A stretch of 64,000 bases of DNA from Zanthoxylum bungeanum (Eukaryota; Streptophyta; Magnoliopsida; Sapindales; Rutaceae), in assembly GCA_019454045.1 (NCBI GenBank), contig SKCR01038859.1, forward strand, positions 150,720 to 214,719, read 5' to 3'. The notes below the pieces were generated by a model. It did not search any database and was not told where the DNA came from. It saw nothing but the letters and a program-made list of their open reading frames with translations. This document shows, piece after piece, positions 30,339-42,520 of this stretch. The translations under genes were made by a program, and so were the position numbers. The stretch's first letter is position 1, and every line of letters begins with the position of its first letter.

Positions 30339-32775
30339 ATCGTACTATTCCCCTAAGTCTCTGTCCTTCTAAATATAAACTAAGCTATTCTCTTTTCCCA
30401 AATCAAATTCTTATTTAAGGAACCAATGTCCAAACTTGACAACATGGAAAACAAATTTATTATTAATAACTGTAAACTTATAAACACTTGTTTTGTAATG
30501 ACTACACAACACCCAAATACTAATACATGACTTCTGCTTAACACTGACTGGACACTCATTGACTCTGACTTGAACTAGTGGACTCCATATCCTAATGACT
30601 ACATCAGTATCCGTCCTTTCAAGCTCGTCCTCCGAGAATACTTGTAAAAAGAGAACTCTGGAGAGGGGTTTAGATCGCTATACGATCTAAGTGAGTGGAT
30701 AAAAAACTGAAATACTAATATAAATCATTTGGTTTTAAAATCAAGATTTCCATAAATAACTTATATGAAAACTCTCTTTTTGAAAACTTCGCTTGAAATC
30801 TCTTTTGTAAAACTTAATCTTTCTGAAAACTACTTTCTGAAATCTGTCTATAAAATCTAATCTCTGAAATTCTTTTTTTGAAAATCCGATGTATAAATGC
30901 TGGGTTGGATCTGAAAAACTTGACGTTTGGGAGCGTTACGTATCGCCGTCTCTCCATACGCCTAACTAGAGCCAGGACTGCAAAACCATGACTTTGGGAG
31001 ATTACATATCACCATCCCCCAAAGAATGCCACTTCCGTACCTGAAACTGGTGGTCTTGGGGCATTACGTATTGCCGTCCCCCAAGCCACAAAAACTAAAC
31101 TGGGGGTGCGGATCTATGCTACCATACAAGCTCTGAAACTAAGATCTAGGGGCATCTGTCATCCTTAGTCCTGAACTAAGATCTGAGGTATTACGTATCC
31201 CTGTCCCCCCAATCCTCTACATATACACATGTTCTCTTTCCATCAGTTTCAAACTGTATCAAGTTATATACTGAGGTGGGTTTTTCCCCATGTCTCGAAA
31301 AACAGAAAACATATTCTGAAAACACTTCTTTCTCAAATATAACTTAAATCATCAGCTTTTATGTGACCATTGTAATAAAATGATCTATCGCCCTAAGGCA
31401 TAAAACGTAAGTCTGTTGCATAAATAACAAATGAAAATCAATTAAAAGAGTAGTGTCCACCTCACAGTTAGAATCTCTGGCTGGAGTTATACCGCTTCGT
31501 CGAATGAGATCGCAACTCCTATAATGGTCTATAAGTGATAACTTGATATGAGATAAGTTCTGGAACTAGGCTAAACTGCTAAATTCAAATACGTAATATC
31601 GTAACTTGGTATATTATACTTGTCCTAAGATGAAATATGTGCATACGAACTGATACGAGACCCTAAGGATGGTCTCTAACACGCTAGGGTGGTTTAAAAT
31701 AATTTTTGGGGAATTTTGTGCCATCCGTCGTGACGCAAACCCTTGTGCGTCACGATGCGTAGCATCCAGAGGCGTGCCATCATTTTCTTCTTGTGCATTG
31801 CGACGTAAATCCCTTTTGCATCGCGACATGAAATAGAATTCCAGGATTCTGTTCTTTATCTCCAATCCAACTCACCCAATTGCACTTTCTACCATTTCTA
31901 TACTAAAACCATAACCTAAAACATCATCATACATCATCTTCACACATTAAAATTCGAGTTAACATCCTCACCACTTCTAGAACAATATCTACACACAAAC
32001 AATTCAATTAATCTTCAATTCCATATTCAAGACAATATATCATCCCCCAATAATTCCTTAACCTCACACTTCTTATTTTTGACCAATCCTTTAAAAATTT
32101 CTATATTTGGGTATTTAACCCAATAATCATCTTCCTTACTTATCAATTACCAATATTCAATTGTTTTTTTATGCCAACATTCCTATTCTACCATTATGCT
32201 CCCAAAATTCAACAAATCAAATTTTTGGGTAAAGCTTTCTTACCTTTCTCTTCTTGCTTTTCTTCATTATCTAAACCCTCCATTGATGCTCATCTTCTTA
32301 TTATTTGCTTCCTTTCTCATTTCGTCTATCTTTTTTTTCTTTTATTCTATTTTTCTTCTTTTCTTCTCTTCTTCCCCTTCTTTCTTTCACGATTTTTCCT
32401 TCATTTTTCTACTCAATTTTTCACTTTTGGAATGAGGAAATAGTGCCCTATTTATAGAGGGAGGAGTTGATTTTTTGTGATGAAATTTAGAGGTTAGGAT
32501 TAAGCCACCTCATCTTTTATAGACCAATCCCGAAATTTACTGTAGCTACCTCTGATTTATCAATTTTTGACTCATTTCGGTTTCAAATTTGGAACAATTC
32601 CCAATGTGAAAGTTGTAGGTCTCGGTCTTAGCTTTCCGATGATATAAAATTCATAAAAATCAAAGATTTTACGAAAAGTTTACGGCCTGAACACCAAAGG
32701 TTTTTCGAGGTGTAACAAAAACTAAGTTCTGCGTCGAAATTTCAAGAAATCATCTAATTGTCCCGATGCTATTTT
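30339..32775 (-). mobile_element. Solo LTR K1, segment 2 of 3
   Basis: GTACTATTCCCCTAAG... resumes K1 after the D insertion and aligns with K0 10776-13190 (for example GGGGTTTAGATCGCTATACGATCTAAGTGAGTGGA at ~30665). It includes a hairpin array (~30925-31200), CGTCGTGACG and CATCGCGAC motifs (31726, 31818), a pyrimidine tract (32300-32400) and an element-sense TATAAATAG box (complement of 32448-32457). It is cut at 32775 by the copia insertion, whose duplication ATTTT occupies 32771-32775. Confidence 0.85.
30925..31205 (-). repeat. Hairpin array in LTR K1
   Basis: The loop GCGTTACGTATCGCCGT or variants recurs four times. Complementary arms are clear in CTTTGGG/CCCCCAAAG (~30991-31024) and CTTGGGG/CCCCCAAG (~31054-31086). 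The first and last units have decayed arms. Confidence 0.75.
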
Positions 32776-34757
32776 TGTTGGGTTTTCTAGGTCAAACCAA
32801 GATCAATTAAGCGAATGAAATGTGTGAATACAACAAAGTAAAGTAGTGGAAATACTCACTTTGATCGGTTAGATGTTGGCGGAGAGTTCAAAACTTTTGC
32901 CTTTGAGAAGTTGTTCCAAGCTTTCCTTTTTTATGTGTTCTGCCAAGCCCCTTGGATTTGATCTTCAAGCTCCAAGCTTTGTGAATGATTGCATGCTCAT
33001 GAATGGATTTCCCTATCACCTTTGTAAGACCTATTTAGTGTGCTAGCACTTGGAAAAATTTGCCACAAATTGTTTCCTTTGCTTCTTGTTGCTCTCGGCC
33101 AATGAGAGAAATTTTGAGAGAAAAATGGCTTCCAAGTAGTGAGATGGAGAGGGAGAGAATCAAGTTGTGTGTATTTTGATTTCAAAAAACATACACCACT
33201 TACCACTTTCCAAAAATGGTACAAGGCATTAATGCCTCTTAACAACTCCCATCACTCAAAAGTGACAAGATGCCAATCACCAAAAAGGTGACATGACACA
33301 CATCACAAAAAGTGGATGTGACATGTGAGTGACTTGCGGTGTGATTTGTGGCCGCACTTGATTCAAAATCGGAGTGGCCTCGTAATCACACCCCGGGCTC
33401 GGGTTCGTTAATTCCGAATTAACAAATTTTTACGTTGCGACGTAATTAAATCAAATTTAATTAAATAATTATGCCTAGCAAAATTACAATTCACGTCGCT
33501 AGCGAATTAATTCTAAATTAACTCGTTGGCCCGAATTTAAATCTAATTTTAATTCCACATCGAAATCCAATTTTGTTTAATATATCGAATATATTATTTT
33601 ATCAATTAATTCCGAATTAATCGTTCTCTCTCTTTAAATAGTATTTTATCCTAGATAAAATGTCTCCGTAATTAATCCCAGATTAATTTTCTCTCTCTTA
33701 TTAATTCTAGATTAATTATGCTCGAGTTATACGTCATCGGTGAATCTTCAGGAAGCGACCCATGAGATCCCTGGATATGTTGGCAGTAAATCCGTCGTCG
33801 GACTATTCGAATACGTACGTACCTAGTACTATATTTTTACCAATTTACAAGACATGGTTGGCTTCTAGCAAAGTACCGTGCCTACCCAATTCTCCAGAAA
33901 TATTCTTAAAGGAATATTTAATCTGTATCATGCGTAGTATACATAGTATTGCATATTGCGATCCAGTATCGGATTTCACGTGCTAGGCTTGGTGCTGGAA
34001 TTATGTCTGCCCCGTACGAAGCACATATCGGATCTCTAGTAACTAGTCTCTATAATCGGATAAACATGAGCTAGTCATATTATCCCGATAACTGCAGTAC
34101 ATAAGAGTACTAGTTCCGTATCCTACGTGATCATCATCTTCATATAACTGAAGTGATACTTCTATCTTGACATCACACCCAATACACTACGATTCTCAAT
34201 ATACCCAGAAGAGGCGTACACAGAACCTGTTAAAGCCCTAGACGACCAAAACCAAAGTATATTGATTGTCGCAAGTATTAGCGATGTAAGTCTCAGGTTA
34301 AGAAAATACACCTACCCTGATTCGGACTTCTATAGACACATAGTCATACTACCAATGGAATTCCGAGAGTTCTATCCAGAGCGAAGCTGTTTCCATACCA
34401 ATGGTAAACATAACCTCCTATCACACTTGCATAAGTATCCAATACTTAAATATATGAGAACTATGCTATTATGCTCCCACAACGCGCACAAGTGCAATAC
34501 TAGTCTATTTCGCATTATCGAAGTCCAATCTCAATAATACTATGACTAGGGATGTTTTAATGATTAAACCTTAGTGAATTAATATTGTCTCATATCTTAT
34601 TAATCCGGAACTAATCATATGGACTTTTATCATTTATATATCCCGGTAATTCAATTCCAAATGATAAAATAACAATTTTCTTTTTCACATAGTTAATTTG
34701 TACAACAACATAATGTTCTGTACAAATAGTGATGCTATGGATCATAATTGCCCAACA
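32776..34757 (-). repeat. 3' LTR of the copia element (copy B)
   Basis: Plus-strand ends are TGTTGGGTTTTC and ATTGCCCAACA. The left flank is the target-site copy ATTTT (32771-32775). No primer site adjoins it; instead the sequence right of it is a copia polypurine tract, so it is the 3' LTR of a minus-strand element. 1982 bp, closely similar to 44841-46833. Confidence 0.9.
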
Positions 34758-34818
34758 ATCTCTCACTTGGCCTATAGCCAATCACTAAGGTGTCCTACAC
34801 TTGAACTATGTACGGGTC
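34758..34818 (-). other. Polypurine tract and 3' tail of copia copy B internal region
   Basis: On the minus strand CCAAGTGAGAGATTG joins directly to the LTR start TGTTGGGCAATT, the usual copia ending (AAGTGGGAGATTG). The K3 target-site copy GGGTC is at 34814-34818. The internal region continues at 39073. Confidence 0.8.
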
Positions 34819-35226
34819 TGTAACATCCCAGATTTTCGGAACTGTTCTAGAAGATTCTCGGACAAACGTTATAGTCTCGGGAATAGGATGATATCAGAGA
34901 ATAATAGTTTAAGCGGTGTTATATGGGTTGGAATAGTATATTATGAATATTCATTACGTTGGAAAACGCGTGGGATCAAAAGTCGGTTACACGATTTTCG
35001 AAAAACGCGTAAAGTTTATAATTTTGGTCACAGAAGAAGCAAACAAACTCCTATTGAGTTGATTCTTGAACCATCAGACTCGTTTTTCTGAGACGAACAA
35101 CTTTCATGTTGAGCACTTTTCGAGAATCACGTCAGAAGAGCTCCGAAAATATGAAATTCCAGAAAGTTCCATGATATGGGCTAAAGAGCAAAATCACGGG
35201 GACTTATTTGATATTTTCCCAGCTAC

Positions 35227-35236
35227 TATATAAAAC
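35227..35236 (+). promoter_or_regulatory. Putative TATA box of LTR K3
   Basis: TATATAAAAC lies ~90 bp upstream of a sharply GC-rich segment. The sister LTR G has TATAAAAA at 48843-48850 in the same relation to its own GC-rich block, which supports a conserved promoter. Confidence 0.55.
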
Positions 35237-36382
35237 CTCAAATTTTTGAAAAATCACATATTTTGTAAAACCAAACCAAACTCCTCACCTGCACCCCCAC
35301 ACCCATTTCGCGTTTATGCGTTCGTTGGTCGCGCCGACGGCCTGCCGGCCACCGCCAGCCGGTGCGACCGTCTAGAATGAAGTGCCCGGCCACCGTGTGT
35401 CCAGTGGTGGCCGGCGGCGACGCAAAGACGCCGGAAATGGTGAGTTTTGGAGAGGAAGAGGCGCGCACGTGGGTTGTCCAATCACGGCACGTCGCTTCGT
35501 CTTACGGCCCGAGCCACCTACCAAATCGAAGCCCTCGGAGAGTACTACAAGTATGCAGAGTCGATTTTATCGAACAGCAGCCGATTGCATGCGAAACGAG
35601 GAAGAAAGCGGCAGTGAACAGTAAACCCATGGTGAACAGTAGCTCCGATCAGAATTTCAACGACACCAGCGTGTTCGTATAGCCGAGGAGAGTCTGAATA
35701 TGGCCTCAGAATTTCGGTACCACTCTCTGTTTAGAATTTGTTATTTCAAAGTGAATCGATTTATATTCGGATGTTTCCGGTAGTTCCGTAGTTTAGCGAA
35801 TTAGCATGAAGTGTATTGGATATGTTTTAATATGTTAAAATGATAAATATGGTAGAATTCGGGGAGAATCGGATGAGATATGATCGATCCGGTAGAATTA
35901 ACGAGTTTCAAGTAAGACGGAGTTTCTCGCGCGACTAAGCGTAGTTGATCGTAATCATGAAAATAGTATAAATGTGATATTGCGAGGGTAATTAAGTAAT
36001 TCTGGATTAGTTCGGAGGGTTCGAGACCCTTCGTAGTGTTTGTGGAAACTTTTCCGCAATATTTACCGCAAACGCGTAAAATGAGAATTTAGGCTATCTA
36101 GCTAGTTGGAATAGTATAGAAAGATATGTATTAAAGTAATGAAGTTTGTACCGTAGTATCGGAGATGATTCGAGTGTTTCGAGGAAGCCCGTAGCTATCA
36201 TAGATAAGTTGGAAGTTCTGCAAATAACGGTACTAACCTTGTGTTATTACTTGTTTGACAGATCGGACCCGGATAGCGGGCGTTCGCTTAGCCAGGTAAG
36301 TAATTCATGCTTTGAACACTTAAGAAATTTAGCGTTGCTCGAAATCAGTAATATAACAAAGTTTTATATAGTTATAGTATGA

Positions 36383-36424
<42 letters not shown>

Positions 36425-37319
36425 TAAAGGCAAGCATGAGTACATAGAAATAAAGAGACACATATCTAGATATAAACTAGTATATGTATTTTTATAGATA
36501 GATAAAGCATATGAATGATGTTATGTTTATGAATATATATATTGAGACTTGGGTATGGGGGTTGTAGAAACTACACCCTAGGGATTAGGATTAAAGTTTA
36601 AAGAACGATAAAATTGTAAAGAAATGAATATATAAGCACTTATCCATATAGAAGGATACAAAAACAAGATCACGAGTACTTTCATAGTTAAGTATAAGTT
36701 TGCATGATTTAAAAGGCAATTAAGTAATCATGAATAGAGTATGTATGCATAAACAAGAGGCTGTGTGTGTTAAAGTACAAAGGTAAGTTAGTCACATAGA
36801 GAAATAAATAAGCGAGTATCTTATATATGTATGTAATCTGTGTACAAGTATTTTGATGCATGATTAAGTGAGAACAGAGTATGTGTGTTTATAAACATAT
36901 GTAGATGAGATCTTTAAGTTTGTTTATATTTGGAGCATATAGTTTATAAGAATATTATAGATGGAATCATAGCTAGAGTAGAAAGAAGCATGATAAATGC
37001 ATATGCATATGTATGTGTTAAGGTTTTCAGAAATTGAGTTACGGTTAAGAATGCTTTTGAAGTTTAAAGTGTTTTAAAAGAAAAGCTTTAAGTGTTCTTT
37101 TTTTGAAAGAAATGTATTTAAGACATGTTTTAACAGTTTTAAGATTTGATTTAAGTTTTAAAAGTATATCAGCAGTTTTCGTTACATGTTTTTCCGGTCA
37201 TGAGGTAAAACCTCACCCCAGTATGTAACTCGAGATACAGTTGGAATTGACGGATTCAGAGACATGTGCACATGTAGAGAGTCAGGATGACGGCTTAGGT
37301 TCGTGTACCTTGACTCTAG

Positions 37320-37485
37320 TGGTGGTTATGTCCAGTTGAGTCATTTTCCTGGACATAGAGTTCTACGTTCAGTTGAGTCGTTTTCCTAGGCGTAGGGCAC
37401 CACCGGTTTCAGAGGCACCCAGTTGAGTCGTTTTCCTAGGTGTAGAGTGACGTCTAGTTGAGTCGTTTTCCTCGATGTAGAGCAG
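37320..37485 (+). repeat. Hairpin array in LTR K3
   Basis: Four units share the loop TTGAGTCGTTTTC. Arms of unit 1 are a perfect 9-bp match, TATGTCCAG/CTGGACATA (37327-37335 and 37349-37357). The others are partly complementary: CTACGTTCAG/CTAGGCGTAG, CACCCAG/CTAGGTG and ACGTCTAG/CTCGATGT. The array lies next to the same conserved segment (GACATGTGCACATG) that borders the arrays in K0-K2, so it is positionally equivalent but has a different loop. Confidence 0.7.
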
Positions 37486-39072
37486 TTTCAGTTTTTAGAT
37501 TTTCAGTTTCCAGGTTTCAGCTTTTCAGTATGAGATTTCAGAAAAACGGCATTTAAAAAACAGTTTTTCAGTTTTGAGTTTTCAGGTGTTCAGATTTTCA
37601 GTCTGCAGATACAGCTTACAGTTTTGAGATACGGTTTTCAGTTTTTAGATGCAGATTATAGTTTCAAGAATAGTTTACAGTTTTCAGTTACAGTTTTAGG
37701 AAAAAGCATTTCTAAGAGCATAATATGTTAAGTAAAGTATGGATACAAATCATGCATATAAATTATGTAATCTAGTGATTCATCTGAGATGCATATAGTT
37801 GGTATTAAGGCATGACAGCATGATCACACTCATGTAAGTATATGACGGATGTTATATGTATGATATGATTATGTACAATGAGTTTTGTTCCAGCGAGCAT
37901 TGAGGTAAGGTAACTTGACTCTATGTATATATATATGAGTACAGGATTGATAGTAATTACGAATAGAAATGATATTTTTTTTTTAAATTACCGATTTGAT
38001 GATATTTCAATGAAATAAGAGAAAGAAATTATAATAAGTATTCTAACCTAACTGACGGAGAATGAATAAGATAGGTGGAAGATAGCTGAGTAGCACAGTA
38101 AAAACGTCAAGAGCTTTGATAAGCTATTATTGATATAGAAACTTGACACGAATATTATGAACGTATGAAAATATAACTAGTAAAAAGAACATGAGATTTA
38201 TGTGATTAGACGAAAGGAGTTTTAATAGTGACCTGGTTGTCAGTAGTATGAAAACCTGATGTAAGTGTGTATATGTATTAAGACGACTAATTTATAAACG
38301 TTAAACAGAATTCAAGTATGTGAATATTCAGATAAAGGATTAGAAGCATGTAATATGTTTGGGATATAATGAAATATCAGAATAAGCAAGTAAGTTCTAA
38401 GATATCAAATAATGCAGCAGTAGCGTGATAGATGTTTGTTTTTTTGTAGATGCTAAATAGAACTTAAAGTATGTGTGTGATCAGATAAAAGGTTGGGTTA
38501 TAGAGTAATGTGTTCCTGAAATAGACAAGAATTGTGCAGTAATTTAGAACTTATAAATACTTGCATGGTTACTTACTGAGTCTTATGACTCACATCAAAA
38601 CAGTTTGTTAGTTTTGCAGGTCTGTAGCTGACATACTTGGCCAGCATGTTTTCTGTGAAGACTTTGAAGACAGTGGATCGCTCCATTTGCAGTCAAGAGC
38701 ATTTTGAATCCTGGGTCGAGTTATGGGTCCTCACGGCCCTTGTCTTTGTCTTTGTATTTGCATTTGTATATCATATGTATAAGTCATGTAATAATATAGT
38801 GTCATTTTGAGTTCGGGCCGGAGGCCAAATGGTTTATATTTTATTCATTGAGTCCATGCCTGAGGCCTTGTTTGTGAATGCATTGATGTTGAGTTACCGC
38901 CTGAGGCCGAGATTGTTATGTTCTTTTTGTATATGGATGCTGGCTACAAGCCAGGTTGTATAATGTTACGAATACATCATGCCGAATTTCGTTAGAATCA
39001 GAGGCTTATGGAGATGGGTTTAGCATGTCTCCTGCCGATAGCATTCTGGCCTAGGCGGGATGTTACAGGGTC

Positions 39073-40510
39073 GCTCAAAATTTCTGCTGAGAAACATCTG
39101 ATGCGATTTATTCGATCATCACATCGCCACGATGTATGATCCGATGAATCTGATGATATAATTGAAGTACATATTTAGATCATTGATGAGACCATTAATT
39201 CTTTAGCCTGTGCTTTAGCCTAGCTCAGCCGCTAATAGAACTACATCTAATCTAATTAGGATTATATAGATCCAAATTGCTTTTATTGCTGCGTCAGTTG
39301 TAGCAATGTTCCGCTTTTGTTGTTTATTCAGTAACAGTATCTTGCTTGGAAGATTTCCAGCTCATTGTTCTATTATTCAAACTATATAATACCCTTATTG
39401 CGACTTACAGTCGTTATTTTCGGTTTGAAAACTTGCAGCAGTGAACCCAGTCACTTCAATTTCTCCTTCTCCACAGCTTAAAAAAGTATCATTAGTTCAT
39501 CTAAGATACTTAAGGATTTCTTAACATCAACCCAGTGACTATCACTTGGATTGGCCTGATTGTTACTCCATATGCTCAAAGCATATGAGACACCAGGTCG
39601 CGTATATTTCTTTCAATGTACGAGTTCTCGGAGAGTGCCAACAACTTTTAGATCTATCCCAGTAAATCCTAATTCTTAGAATAAAGGTTGCATCTCCCAA
39701 ATATTCTACGGAGAATTTTTAATGAAAGCCAAGCTTTCACCGATTGTATTATGGGAATGTCATTTCCAAGAAATGATATATCATCATTATATAGGATATT
39801 CATTTTTAGTGCGCTCCCACTAACCTCCTTATATACACAAGAATCATCTTTTGTTTTGAATTAAATCATATACCATTATGATTACATCAAAACGCCAGTT
39901 CCAAGAACGCAATGCTTGCTTCAATCCATAAATGGATTGAATAACTTATAAACCTTGTTTGCTTGTTTAGGTACGACAAAAAACCGTCAAGATGTTGTAA
40001 ACATCCTCCAAAAGATTTCCGTTTAAGGAAAGCGGTTTTGACGTTCAGCTGCCATATTTCATAAATGAAACATGCAGCATTAGCAAGAATTATCCAAATG
40101 AATTCAACCATGGCAATGATTAAAAGGTTTCGTCGTAATTGACACAATGTAGATAACAATACCTTTTCGCTACAAGCCTAGCTTTGTATGTTGGAATGTT
40201 TCCATCGATGTATGTCTTCCTTGAAGACTCATATAGTACCAATAGGCACAATGCCTTCTGGTACAACAACTAGTGTCCAAACTTGGTTGGTATACATGGA
40301 ATCCATTTCGGATTTCATGACACTTTGCCATGAAAGGAGTCGATACCTTGTACCACTTCCTCATACGTAGTCGGTTTGTCTTCCTCACTAAGATTGACAT
40401 CTTTACGAGATGAGATCGGAAACCCATACCTCCCATGTTATTTTCTGACTCTCTCTGACTTACGCGGTTCTTGTGTATTCGAAGATTATGGTACAGTTTC
40501 ATGCTTGATG
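39073..40510 (-). pseudogene. Copia reverse transcriptase and RNase H (copy B)
   Basis: In minus-strand order: PIGTIWVFKEDIHRWKHSNI (~40270-40185), YEIWQLNVKTAFLKR (RT palm, first Asp replaced by Asn), SGSALKNEYPI then YNDDISFLGNDIPIIQSVKA (catalytic DD kept, ~39791-39740), RPGVSYALSIWSNNQANPSD and SHWVDVKKSLSIL (RNase H, ~39600-39500), FTAASFQTENNDCKSQ and a final SHQMFLSRNFERP next to the K3 duplication. All domains from RT to the end of RNase H are present but broken by stops and frameshifts at about 39.8, 40.16, 39.48 and 39.35 kb. Confidence 0.85.
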
Positions 40511-41500
40511 AACTGTTTGTGTTCCATTAAGGAATCGGTGCCTTGAACAGTATTACTCCGATTTTCATCGAGTTTTACTTTCCTCCCACTTACCACTGTC
40601 CTCTTAGGAAAACCGTATGGCGAGCAACAATTAAATTATTCTCTCGTGAGTTAGATTAGTACTATACTTTGGTTACCCTAGGATAACCTACAAATTAGGC
40701 ACTTATCCGATTTGGGTTCTACTTTGGTATCATCCAAACATATGCCTAGCATTCCCAGATCTCGAGGAATGAGAAAACTTAGTTTCTTTCCTGTTCATAT
40801 CTAATACGAAGTCAGTCAAACAGATTTTCATGGAACCTTATTCAAAATAAGTTTTGCACTGTTTAATGCCTATCCCTTTAAGGAAAATGGTAGCTTAGAG
40901 CGACTCGTAATTAACCTTACTATGTCCAACAAGGTTCGATTTCTCTGTTTGAACACACCGCTCAATTGAGGTGTTCCGGGAGGAGTCCATATTGAAAGAA
41001 TACTTATAATCTTTCAAGTAATCGAGAAACTTATTGCTTAAGTATTTTCCATCACAGTCCAACCGTGATGTTTTAATACTCTTGCCGATCTGTTTTTATA
41101 CTTCGTGTCGAAACTCTTTAAATTTATCAAAAGTTTTCGATTCGTGTTTCAAAAGGAACACATAACCATAATGCGATGCCACATCCGTAAAGGTTATGAA
41201 GTGTTCATATCCACCTCTAGCCTAGCTAGACATGGGCCCACTAATGTCACTATAAACGAGGGCTAATAGATTAGTGGCACTTATATTTTTACCAAGTAAA
41301 AGGTGTTTTAGGCACTTTGCCTAATAAACTAGATTCGTAGACATTATTTAAATAGAATCAAATCTGTTCTAGTATCCACTCTTCAAAAGTGTGGATTCAC
41401 GAGTCTTGTTTAATGTGTCCCAGACAATGATGCCACGAATAAGTCTCATCTGATTAATTCAGTTTGAGCTATTTGTTTGTCATGTTATACGTTTGAGATT
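40511..41500 (-). pseudogene. Copia integrase (copy B)
   Basis: The minus strand encodes WHHCLGHI (zinc domain His pair), ESSLLGKVPKTPFTW, then DISGPMS, ARGGYEHFITFTDVASHYGY and VFLLKHESKTF. The core D is in FTDV, and LDCDGKYLS corresponds to the second catalytic Asp block (usual SDRGGEYLS, ~41060-41030). Between 40511 and 41030 lie broken core and C-terminal fragments. The ARGGYxxFITFTDD...YGYV form is typical of Angela/BARE-like copia elements; that assignment is from memory of the family and should be treated as likely, not proven. Confidence 0.8.
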
Positions 41501-41794
41501 CATTTATATTCAAAATATAAATATTGTTATTCACATCTAATGTGTTTATCTCAATATCATCTTTATAAAATAAAACATTTTAGTGTTCTAGAATATAAAG
41601 GTATACCCGCAACGGGTTATACTTAGATATAGAGATAATGTTTCTAGTCAAACTAGTTACATTATAACAGTTTCCTAATTTAAGTACACACCCGAAGGGT
41701 AGTTCCTAAATTTAGGATTCTATGGTTAAAACAGAGATATTTGTCATGTTTTCGACTCGTAGATCAATCTCAACTAAAGTCAGTCTCCAACTAA

Positions 41795-42520
41795 TCAGCA
41801 GATTCTGCACATCATTACATATTTATGTACCACATTTAGTATCAAAAATCCAATTTTGAAACTAGTAGTGAATTTATGACAAACATACTTGAAGTCGGAG
41901 CCTTGCCCCACCTTCACTTCCTTCATGTTTGCCTTGTCCATACGGCAGTCACTCTTCCAATGACCCCGTTTGCCACAGTTTAGGCAGACATATTGGGATA
42001 TGTGTTTTGTCTTCCCAGAAAACTGTGATGATTTTTCCTTTGCCCTTTTCCACAACCTAGAAGCCTTCGGCGAAGCCTTTGCTTTCTAGGATGTCGAAGT
42101 AAGATGCGCCTTGCGCTTCTTGCCCTTTTGCAAACTCTGGCTTTGTCTCATTGAGCATAGCCATTAACTTTCCAAGATTTTTCTATTGCAATTAGTACTT
42201 CTAAGATCTGAGTATAGATCTATGAAGATCCTTCAATTTCAATATCATACTATAAAGATCTAATCCTTAGTTCTGACAAAGAAATTAAGGAGTCTTTGCG
42301 GCAAGCATAACGGATTGAGCACTAAAGTTATCATCACATGAATCTTCCAAAGATCATGTTCTACTATTTGCTCAACTATGGGCTTAGGCCAAATAAGTTG
42401 CTCTATCAAATAGAGTAACTTCTTAGTTCCTAGGACTATCCTGAGGTTCTATTCCCAATCTGAAAATTGAAGCCGTTTAAAGACATTTACACCCAGGATT
42501 ATGTTTTAAACGCTAATCTT
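41795..42520 (-). pseudogene. Copia gag with CCHC zinc knuckle (copy B)
   Basis: The 86-residue minus-strand frame has QYVCLNCGKRGHWKSDCRMD, a CX2CX4HX4C zinc knuckle that binds element RNA. Upstream (higher coordinates), other frames read MLNETKPEFAKGQEAQ, NFSAQSVMLAA and LYSMILKLKDLHRSIL, remnants of the Gag body. No start codon or continuous frame remains. Confidence 0.8.

Larger units (their letters stand above)
34819..39067 (+). mobile_element. Solo LTR K3 (plus subfamily), TSD GGGTC
   Basis: Ends TGTAACATCCC and GGGATGTTACA are flanked by GGGTC at 34814-34818 and 39068-39072. It has 4249 bp and no internal region. The start and 3' end resemble G (48420-51716). An element-sense TATA box (TATATAAAAC, 35227-35236) is followed by a GC-rich block (35320-35440). 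An (AT)n microsatellite lies at ~36388-36422 and a hairpin array at 37320-37485. It splits the end of the copia RNase H from its PPT. The open frame at 35362-35682 is LTR sequence, not a gene. Confidence 0.95.

Noticed and set aside
35362..35682. 106-codon frame in K3 (starts MRPSRMKCPATVCP)
   Set aside because: It lies in the GC-rich block of a solo LTR with matching TSDs, and the sister LTR G does not keep the frame.
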